64,000 bases of DNA from JACVRW01 sp963819635 (GTDB lineage Bacteria; Actinomycetota; Thermoleophilia; Solirubrobacterales; Thermoleophilaceae): assembly GCA_963819635.1 (NCBI GenBank), contig CAWFWX010000010.1, positions 15,566 to 79,565 of the forward strand. Direction: 5' to 3'. Shown here piece after piece: positions 57,978-64,000 of the stretch (within the stretch, counting starts at the first letter, position 1; each line of letters starts with the position of its first letter). The translations under genes were made by a program, and so were the position numbers. The notes beneath the pieces were generated by a model that saw only the letters and a program-made list of their open reading frames with translations, did no database searches and had not been told where the DNA came from.

Positions 57978-58436
57978 CTAGATGGATCGGTGGATCGTCG
58001 CGAGCCTGTCTACGCCAGGGGGCGCGAGAGCATCATCGGCGCCCAGGATCCCGATCACGAGTGCGTCAACCTCCATGGCCCCGATCGCGCGGACGGTCCC
58101 TGCTGTCGCTGCGAGTCCGCTCGTACCCGCGAGGACACCGTCGATGAGCAAGATCGCGTCCGCTTGCCCGGGAGTCCAAAGTCGGAGATCCGCCGAGCAA
58201 AATGCCATCGCACCTGCGAGCGCATGGCCCTCCGGAGAGGCACCGTGCAGGAACATGTGGCCCATGAAGTGCGCAGCCTCGACCAGGCCCCGCACGGTGT
58301 CCTCCAATCCATCTCCCCCGAGGATTGCGTGCGTCTCGCCCCGCGCAGCGAGCACGCTTTGCAAAATAGGCCCAAAAGACGGATCTGCCGTGAGGCTCTC
58401 CGCTTCTGGCACAGGACTTTGCAAAACTGTGACCAT
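57978..58436 (-). CDS. Phosphoribosyltransferase-like protein of unknown function
   Basis: 152 residues from the ATG at 58436. The C-terminal half has a PRTase-like PRPP-loop pattern, ADAILLIDGVLAGTSGLAAT, but with DG in place of the two acidic residues, so PRPP catalysis is doubtful. The N-terminal half is helical with GHMFLHG. Divergent from the HTH gene across 44 bases, and two of the three CTTTGCAAA sites lie at or inside its 5' end. Function not recognised. Confidence 0.6.
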   Translation of the reverse strand: MVTVLQSPVPEAESLTADPSFGPILQSVLAARGETHAILGGDGLEDTVRGLVEAAHFMGHMFLHGASPEGHALAGAMAFCSADLRLWTPGQADAILLIDGVLAGTSGLAATAGTVRAIGAMEVDALVIGILGADDALAPPGVDRLATIHRSI

Positions 58437-58488
58437 AGGTGTGAGGCTAGGTGGCGAGTCGGACGACCTAGCGCAAAACTTTGCAAAG
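58357..58488. promoter_or_regulatory. Three CTTTGCAAA sites spaced about 60 bp
   Basis: CTTTGCAAAA at 58357 and 58417 and the perfect palindrome CTTTGCAAAG at 58479 form a series with 60 and 62-base spacing (about six helical turns). Two lie in the intergenic/start region of the divergent pair, one 70 bases inside the PRTase-like gene. They look like operators for the adjacent HTH protein. Confidence 0.6.
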
Positions 58489-58948
58489 CACACTGTTCCT
58501 ATCCGTGTCCGAAGCGGCTTCCCGCTTGGGCGTTTCCGCGCAAACGATCCGTAACTGGGCCCGCCAGCAGACACTGACCGGCCAGCAAGATGCCAAGGGA
58601 CGTTGGTCCATCGATGCGGCGGCTGTCGAGAAGCGGTTGGCCAGCGAGGGCCGCAAGCCTCCCCGCACGGCCGATGTCAACCGCCTAGCCCAGCGGGTCG
58701 AGGATCTCGCCACAGCCGTCGAAGCCCTCACAGCAAGGGACTCTCCCCCCGAGCTCCTCTCGGCGTTGGAGCGAGAACGGGATCAATACCGCGCCCAGGC
58801 CATGGCGGTGCGTGGGGCTGCCTTGAGTCTCACGTCGGCCGCCAGGGAGGTGGACGGAGCCGTCAGGCTGCTTCTCGGCGTCTTGGAGCAGCAAGCGGAT
58901 GCCTTAGTGCAGTTGCTGGGCCCCGCTTCACCGCACGATTTGGACTGA
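58481..58948 (+). CDS. Excisionase/MerR-type HTH protein with coiled-coil tail
   Basis: 155 residues from a TTG at 58481, or 147 from the GTG at 58505. HTH FLSVSEAASRLGVSAQTIRN with a basic wing (KGRWSIDAAAVEKRL), followed by a long helical region (residues ~65-140, RLAQRVEDLATAVEALTA). The HTH resembles excisionases and small DNA-binding partition/regulatory proteins. The palindrome CTTTGCAAAG overlaps its 5' end, suggesting autoregulation. Starts are equally plausible; the first keeps the full HTH strand. Confidence 0.75.
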   Translation: MQSTLFLSVSEAASRLGVSAQTIRNWARQQTLTGQQDAKGRWSIDAAAVEKRLASEGRKPPRTADVNRLAQRVEDLATAVEALTARDSPPELLSALERERDQYRAQAMAVRGAALSLTSAAREVDGAVRLLLGVLEQQADALVQLLGPASPHDLD

Positions 58949-58953
58949 GTTTC

Positions 58954-59409
58954 TCAGGGGACCAGGCCTGCGAGCGCAGCGGCTGCCGCCTCAGGCGAAG
59001 CATCCGGCAGCTTGTTCTCCGCCTCGGTTTCAAGTGCTGCCTTACTTCCGGCCGGTGTGCGACTGGCGAGGTCCTGGCCGCTCTTGAGCAGGACGTTCTC
59101 GATCTCGTCCCGAGCAACCGCAGCAAGAGCACCCTCTGCAAGTAACCGCAATCGCGGGCCCTCGTAGTTGTTCGGCCGGTTGGGTCGGTCCGCGCGACGC
59201 ACAACCACACGGTCCGGTGACAAGCCCGACATGCGGCCGCGCAGACCGTTGGCGAGGTCGCGAAGCTGTGTTGGGTCGTCCTCGTGACTACTCGTCAGAT
59301 CGAACGTCGCCACGACGCTCGGCTTGTCCCACGAGCCGTCCAAGACCACACAATGAGCGGTAGGTCGTCCCTTCCGCGCTATCTCGACGGCGATCCCCAC
59401 CGAGCGCAT
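58954..59409 (-). CDS. Hypothetical protein, possible RNase H/RuvC-like fold
   Basis: 151 residues from the ATG at 59409. Begins MRSVGIAVEIARKGRPTAHC, a beta-hairpin pattern seen at the start of RNase-H-fold nucleases, then DRVVVRRADRPNRPNN and LRLLAEGALAAVARDEIENV, which echo RuvC-like strand/helix elements, but no clear triad of acidic residues can be confirmed. Lies 6 bases past the convergent HTH gene's stop and its start is 24 bases from the divergent kinase. An upstream extension to 59814 overlaps the kinase and is rejected. Confidence 0.5.
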   Translation of the reverse strand: MRSVGIAVEIARKGRPTAHCVVLDGSWDKPSVVATFDLTSSHEDDPTQLRDLANGLRGRMSGLSPDRVVVRRADRPNRPNNYEGPRLRLLAEGALAAVARDEIENVLLKSGQDLASRTPAGSKAALETEAENKLPDASPEAAAAALAGLVP

Positions 59410-59433
59410 GTCAGCGACCGTAATGTATTTCGA

Positions 59434-60459
59434 ATGGTCAAGGCTCCTGGGACGATTATCGACGCCCGCTACAAGGTCGTGCAGTTCCGGGGGCAGGGTT
59501 CCTTTGGCGAGGTCTATGAAGTCATCGACAGCTATCAGGGAGCCACCGTTGCGTTGAAGTTCCTCAACAGTACGCCGGGGCCCGGTGGTATTTGGGAGGA
59601 GGCTCAGCGACTCACGGAGCTGCGCGGCGACTACATCCTGCCCGTCTGGAACGCGGACTTCGACGCCGGCGTCCCGTACATCGTCACGGAACTCGCCACC
59701 GAGGGATCTGCCGATACGAAGATGACGCCGGCAGTACCACCTCGACTCGCCGTGAAATGGACTCGCGCCGCTTGCCGTGGTGCGGCCCGGACTCACGATG
59801 CGCAACTCCTGCACCGGGACATCAAGCCCGCGAATCTCTTTTTGAAAAGCGATGACCGCGCAGTTCTCGGTGACTTCGGCATCGCGTGCCTCATCGATGC
59901 AAACGGCGAAGGCCCGTTTGGGGGTACACCGGAGACGATGGCTCCAGAAGTAGCGGCGGGTGGGAATACCAGCGTCGCGAGCGACGTCTATTCACTTGGC
60001 GCGACGGCCTTTGCGCTATTGGCCGGGGAGTACGCCCACACGCACCCGGACCCCTTCGAGTGCATGAGACTCGTCGCTACCCAGCGACCGCCTCGGCTTC
60101 GGGATCTTGCGCCACACGTCAGCCAGGCGCTCGCTCAGAGGGTGGAAAAGGCGATGGCGCGCTCGCCCGCCGATCGCTACCAAAGCCCGGCTGAGTTCGA
60201 TGCCGCGCTTGGGGACCTTCCGGGTGTGTCGCGGGACTGGTGGCGCAGCGACGAGCATCCCGGTCACTTGAAGTGCTTTCGGGGCGAAGCAAAGGGGAAA
60301 GCTGACGCCACGGTGTGCCTGGTTCCGGCCGGACCCAAAGCGGAGGTCCTCGGTCAGCACCAGCCACTCGGCCGACGCATCGTTGCTGCGTGTCGGCCGG
60401 CCGCCCCACCGTCGGCGCACGCCAGGAACCTGCGGGCGGCGATGGGCGCAGTCAAGTGA
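59434..60459 (+). CDS. Hanks-type serine/threonine protein kinase
   Basis: 341 residues from the ATG at 59434. Glycine loop FRGQGSFGEVYEV, VAIK-like VALKFL, catalytic loop LLHRDIKPANLFL, DFGIA, and the APE-equivalent ETMAPEVAAGG; all catalytic residues are intact. The kinase domain ends near residue 270; the remaining ~70 are basic and lack membrane helices or PASTA domains, so it is soluble. Start lies 24 bases from the divergent RNase-H-like gene; the pair may share a promoter region. Such kinases in islands often serve defence or plasmid-control systems; here that is inference. Confidence 0.88.
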   Translation: MVKAPGTIIDARYKVVQFRGQGSFGEVYEVIDSYQGATVALKFLNSTPGPGGIWEEAQRLTELRGDYILPVWNADFDAGVPYIVTELATEGSADTKMTPAVPPRLAVKWTRAACRGAARTHDAQLLHRDIKPANLFLKSDDRAVLGDFGIACLIDANGEGPFGGTPETMAPEVAAGGNTSVASDVYSLGATAFALLAGEYAHTHPDPFECMRLVATQRPPRLRDLAPHVSQALAQRVEKAMARSPADRYQSPAEFDAALGDLPGVSRDWWRSDEHPGHLKCFRGEAKGKADATVCLVPAGPKAEVLGQHQPLGRRIVAACRPAAPPSAHARNLRAAMGAVK

Positions 60460-60624
60460 AACGAGCTGGAAGACGCGCCGCAGCTGCCTGCTGAGGAAGC
60501 GATTTGCGCGGCGACGCAAGAAGAGGCGCCACCACGGGGGAGCAGCACGCGCGGCGGTGCGGGATCCGTGATGACGCGAGTGTTGGAACCACGCGAAAGC
60601 AGCAGCGGCGGTTCTTGACAGTCG

Positions 60625-61835
60625 TTAGCGCATCTCCCCGCTCGCGAATCCCTCGACAGCCTGAGCCAGAATCGAATCGTCTAGCTCGAAGTAGTCGAAG
60701 ACTTCGAAAAGAGGCGTGACCAAAGTCTTTACGCAGTCGACGAGCTGGGTCTCAAGATCGTTGAGCGACACCTCGAGGGTCGTTTCGATCACGTCCTCCA
60801 CGCTGGTACGTCCCGGGTGCGTCATGCGGAGAGTGTTCGCGCCACCCGCATCTCTCGTCCCGCCAAGCCGCCGTGACGGAGGCGGACTCGCACGCGGTCC
60901 GTGTCGCTGCCTCCAAGCCTGCGGTAGAGACGGTTGAGGAGCAACAGCGACTCGGTCACGCGCACCGAGCGTGTGTCCCAGAAGAGAGCATTCTCGGCTC
61001 GGCTGTCCTCGAACAAGCTGAGGAGGGTGTAGAAGCGGCCGTCGCGAAACAGCTTCCAGAAGTATAGGTAGTCCGGTCGAGTCCTGGCTGGCCGGGCATC
61101 GGGATCTCGGCTTCGATCCCGTCAGCAGTAGGTCGGGGTCTGTACTCGTCACGTCCGTCAAGCACTACGCCGATCGGCCAGCCGAAGGTGTGCGCGGATG
61201 CGTCACGCATGGCGCTGAAAAGATCGCGCGGGGGCGCATCCAGCCGTGGGCTCACCGACGCAGTCACCTCCCTGGTATCCGGTGAGCTCAAGCTCCTCTA
61301 GCCCGCGGAGGGCACGCTCCCGTAGTGGCTCCGACCAATCGTCGCCCGCCTCCGGAAGCAGATAGTCGGCGGTCTGTGCGGTATCGACCACGATGCGCGC
61401 CCGACGCTGGAAGCGGTCCGCCAGCGCATCGCGGAAGGAGGGCAGATCGTCGGGGTCCCAGAAAAGGATGTCGTAACCCTCGGAGATCGAAGTGGATCTT
61501 CGGTCCCTCGCGGTTGTAGTTGGGGCTGCTGTGGTGATGGTCTTCACGAGCCGTGAGAATCAGGTTCGCTTTCTTACCGAGGCCCATGGCGTAGCCCACC
61601 TCGAGATAACAGTTCGGTCGCTCGTTGGTGAGGTCAGCGACTATCAGGCGCGAGCGCTCGATGAACTGAACGATCTCGCTCTTGAGCAGGTCGCCCATGT
61701 TGTGGCGATCCACGCGCCTAGCGGTGAAGCCGGCGTCTTCGATCGCCATAACAATCGCCTCGTCGCAGAGCCGGTCGAGCTCCTCGTTGCCGATCTGCAT
61801 GATGATGAAGACCTCGTCCAGCGGGAACCGAGCTC
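60625..61835 (-). pseudogene. TIR/nucleoside-deoxyribosyltransferase-like effector gene broken by about four frameshifts
   Basis: Segments in different frames read as one protein. N-terminal domain (to ~61510): FIIMQIGNEELDRLCDEAIV, LIVADLTNERPNCYLEVGYA, GLGKKANLILTARED. Then GYDILFWDPDDLPSFRDAL after a T insertion (GGGTTACGAC), a third part VTASVSPRLDAPPRDLFSAM from ~61275, a fourth DYLYFWKLFRDGRFYTLLSL from ~61075, and a last MTHPGRTSVEDVIETTLEV to the TAA at 60625. The N-terminal motifs match the TIR-like/NDT superfamily seen in phage-defence NAD-hydrolysing effectors. Start codon not identifiable. Decay or sequence error. Confidence 0.7.
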
Positions 61836-62191
61836 CTTTGGCGCAGCGCTTCTGCCAGGTGAATATAGGTATATCGCCCCCTTGCGCCGGAAATCGGCGA
61901 GACGGGGCTGCTCTCTGGGCTGCCGTTACTCGACCGGCGAGTCGAGTGCGCGGCGATCGGGTCCGTCGAACTGTGGCGGCAACTGCCCGACGGCCTTCCG
62001 CTCCGCCTATGACGAGCGAGCACGCTTGAACACCCCCTCGCTCGCGCTCTGCGCGAGAACCAAGAGCGCCGTCTAAGTCCTTCCGGCTGCCGCTTTCTCG
62101 CGCGCAAAGCAGAAGCACTTCACCGCTGCGCTCCGCACGCTTACCGTTCGCGACGCCCCGCTACGCCGCGACCGCTGACGGTATCAAGTGC
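61836..62191. other. No gene seen between divergent remnants
   Basis: About 350 bases with only short random frames. It must hold the promoter of the degenerate minus-strand gene; the AT-rich ATATACCTATATTC on the minus strand near 61870 could be part of it. Nothing else stands out. Confidence 0.5.
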
Positions 62192-62221
62192 TTGACACTG
62201 TCCGTCATGCAGCGATACATT
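62192..62221 (+). promoter_or_regulatory. Consensus-like promoter of the HTH gene, likely leaderless
   Basis: TTGACA at 62192 is followed after 18 bases by TACATT (or 17 and ATACAT). Expected transcription start is at or next to the ATG at 62228. GTCATGCA occurs directly repeated at 62203 and 62226, flanking the -10 box, as an operator candidate. Confidence 0.6.
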
Positions 62222-62227
62222 TCGGTC

Positions 62228-62711
62228 ATGCACCAAGTCAAGGTAGATTCGCTCACTGAACGGCGAAAGATCGAAGACGAACTCCTTGCTCTCGGAGTCG
62301 AGCGCGAAGCGCTTGGACAACAGGACAGCTGGAACCGCGAGCGTATCCGGCGACCGTCGCGCCAGCTCGCCAGCTTGGGATCACCGTCCGTGACATAGCT
62401 CGGTTCACCGGCCTAAGCACGCAAACACTTCACGCCTGGATGAAGAACAACATGCGACCGATTCCCGAGGTCCACCTCGGAATGGCCGGACCTGTTCCAC
62501 AGCAACTAGAGGAGGCGGTCCTTAGGACGATGGGCCAGGACTGCGGCCGCGATTGGATCGCGGGCGATGTGCGCGAGAGGATACGGCCGAATGGCCCACC
62601 GGCACGGTCGACGAGGTGGACAGTGCGATGGAGCGCCTAGCACGCTGTCACATGATTTGGGACGGTGAGGTCGGCTACCGCGTCGCGCCGCCGGAAGGCA
62701 TGCCGTCCTGA
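62228..62711 (+). pseudogene. HTH DNA-binding gene with two frameshifts
   Basis: From the ATG at 62228: KVDSLTERRKIEDELLALGV in frame 1 of the gene; after a shift near 62345 the HTH appears as ARQLGITVRDIARFTGLSTQ followed by TLHAWMKNNMRPIPEV; after a second shift near 62598 the tail GTVDEVDSAMERLARCHMIW runs to the TGA at 62709. About 160 residues if repaired. The HTH and its promoter suggest an autoregulated repressor or antitoxin-like partner of the downstream PIN-like gene. Confidence 0.6.
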
Positions 62712-62829
62712 GGTTCTCTCCACCTTCGCGCGAAGCGACACAGGCGGCGGCTCGATCGCGTCGGACCCGGGAGCGACTGAGTCGCCCGTGTGGCGGCCTA
62801 CTCTGGAAGGCGACCTCGTGTTTCGCCGG

Positions 62830-64000
62830 ATGACCATCGATTACGAGAATCAGTTCCACGAGGTGGAACTCGCGGACGGACGGCGCGCCCGCGAGTCCCT
62901 GAGCGCGCGCACGGCTGAGCGTCCCGATCGAGTTCAAGCGGGAAACCTTTGACTTTTCCACGGGCCTACTCGCCATCGTGCTGGCTGCCGGCGACGAGGT
63001 CGAGCTCGAGATCGGAACCGGCGATACCTGTCGCCGACCAAGGTGGGCGGCCGATCATCTATCTCGACCAGAACCACTGGGTGACGCTCGCTCGGGCCAA
63101 GTGGGCGCCAGAGCAGATCGACTCGCCCGAGGAGCTTGACGCGGCGATGCGCCTGATTGTGATGGCCCGCGAGCGGGCGGTCATCCTCCCGCTTTCCTCG
63201 GCGCACCTAGTCGAAGCGCCGACGCGAGGCCACCGCCGCCACCACCTAATCACCACGATGCTTGAGCTTTCACACGGCTGGCAGATGGTCAACCCGGTCA
63301 AGGTCCGGCGCCAGGAGCTCGACGCGGTGCTCCGCGGGTCAGCGGCCGCGGCAGAAGGCGTCTTCAGCCTCGAGCCCGGAGCCATGTTCATCTCCGACAC
63401 CCAGCCGACGCGAGTGTCATCTGAGCTTCCCGGCCGCGCTACGCAACCTGCACAACCGGCTGACGAGCGCCGCCGCTTGGGCCGCGGCGGCACTTGACGA
63501 CGACAGCGAGGCCCGCGCCGACGAACTGGCGATCAAGTGGGGCCAAGCACACCACAGTCTGGCCGAGTTCATGCGGCGACAACAAGTTCGGGCCTGAGCA
63601 CGCCCGCATCAACGCCCGGGCGGTGATGATGGCCGACATGCAGCAAGACATCGTGGATGCCGCCACGAGGATGGGGGTGGGACAGGGCGAGTTCGAGGTC
63701 TGGCTCGAGCGCGACTTCGAGGCCTCGTTACGGCAGATGCCCTCGGTGGGCCGTGTCTACGAGGTCCTCTACCGGAGGCTTCGCAACCCCCAGCGTCCCG
63801 CGAAGCCCGGGGACCTCAATGACGTGTTCTACCTCTGTTGCGCCGCCGGCTACGCCGACCTCGTCGTTGGAGAGAACGACACCTGCCACCAACTCCGCCA
63901 AAGCACCCCTCGCGTGGAACCTGGGGCGGGCATCAGCTCAGGCTTGCCCGGGCTGATCGAGCAGCTGCGGGACCTTGTGCAAGAACGGATCACCGCCTAA
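62830..64000 (+). pseudogene. PIN-like nuclease/toxin gene with several frameshifts
   Basis: Starts near the ATG at 62830 (TIDYENQFHEVELADGRR), continues in a second frame (VPIEFKRETFDFSTGLLAIV), a third from ~63035 with GRPIIYLDQNHWVTLARAKW and ARERAVILPLSSAHLVEA, a fourth from ~63425 (ALRNLHNRLTSAAAWAAAAL) and a fifth from ~63590 (GPEHARINARAVMMADMQQD) ending DLNDVFYLCCAAGYADLVVG and TAA at 64000. The first Asp (YLDQNHW) and last acidic pair (DLND) fit a PIN-like fold. Function by motif only; at least four indels. Confidence 0.6.

Noticed and set aside
59410..59814. N-terminal extension of the RNase-H-like minus-strand protein over the kinase 5' half
   Set aside because: The extension overlaps glycine-loop and lysine codons of a clearly conserved kinase, and the shorter product starts with a sensible ATG.

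Overview
The window reads as chromosomal DNA of a GC-rich actinobacterium, most likely of the class Thermoleophilia (Solirubrobacterales/Gaiellales-like). This is inference from very high GC, frequent GTG/TTG starts, 1-4 base stop/start overlaps, menaquinone-type respiration genes, a twin-arginine transport pair, a c-di-AMP riboswitch ahead of a cell-wall hydrolase, and secreted proteins with C-terminal modules common in that class. About 75 protein genes or gene remnants, one complete tRNA (Lys-CTT), two tRNA 3' fragments and one riboswitch can be supported.

1-12.6 kb (mostly plus): an ABC-2 permease cut by the window edge, a SnoaL-like protein, a tetrapyrrole block (hemB, a fused siroheme-decarboxylase-like Lrp protein, hemL), a cytochrome bc operon of the b6c type (Rieske, split cytochrome b, subunit IV fused to cytochrome c) followed by menaquinone genes (menG, polyprenyl synthase), then dcd, tatA, tatC, a TPR-like protein, a STAS anti-anti-sigma factor and tRNA-Lys. 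12.6-19.7 kb: an APH-like kinase and a plus-strand chain resembling a UDP-diacetamido-uronic acid pathway (2-epimerase, 6-dehydrogenase, Gfo/Idh oxidoreductase, left-handed-beta-helix acyltransferase). 19.7-32.1 kb (minus): purA-dnaB-rplI-rpsR-ssb-rpsF, a trehalose pair (treT, otsA-like), a RsbW-like factor, an inositol-phosphatase-like enzyme and a response regulator/histidine kinase/HtrA lipoprotein operon.

32-45 kb: cell-envelope genes (degenerate M28-like membrane protein, PBP1A-type transglycosylase/transpeptidase, MscS channel, PIG-V-like mannosyltransferase with a frameshift, CPBP protease, L,D-transpeptidase, M23 endopeptidase under a c-di-AMP riboswitch), plus thiL, a 56-codon FlgM-like gene and pyrE.

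44.9-48.9 kb holds the most interesting locus: a methyltransferase, a 20-residue peptide gene with a perfect Shine-Dalgarno, a hairpin, a ThiF/MoeB-type adenylating enzyme carrying a PqqD-like N-terminal domain, and nudC, all on the minus strand, with a divergent ECF sigma factor and ArsR-type regulator 8 bases from the methyltransferase start. I read it as a minimal, possibly undescribed ribosomal-peptide modification (microcin-C-like) system. Molybdate transport genes and three membrane/secreted proteins follow (49-55.9 kb).

55.9 kb to the end looks like a genomic island: two tRNA-Arg(CCT)-like 3' fragments (55.92 and 57.71 kb) resemble attachment scars, and beyond them lie an adenylate cyclase, a PRTase-like gene and a divergent HTH gene sharing three CTTTGCAAA sites, an RNase-H-like protein with a divergent Ser/Thr kinase, and three badly frameshifted genes (TIR/deoxyribosyltransferase-like, HTH, PIN-like). 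The indel density after 60.6 kb could be real decay or poor sequence quality; this cannot be decided from the sequence alone.
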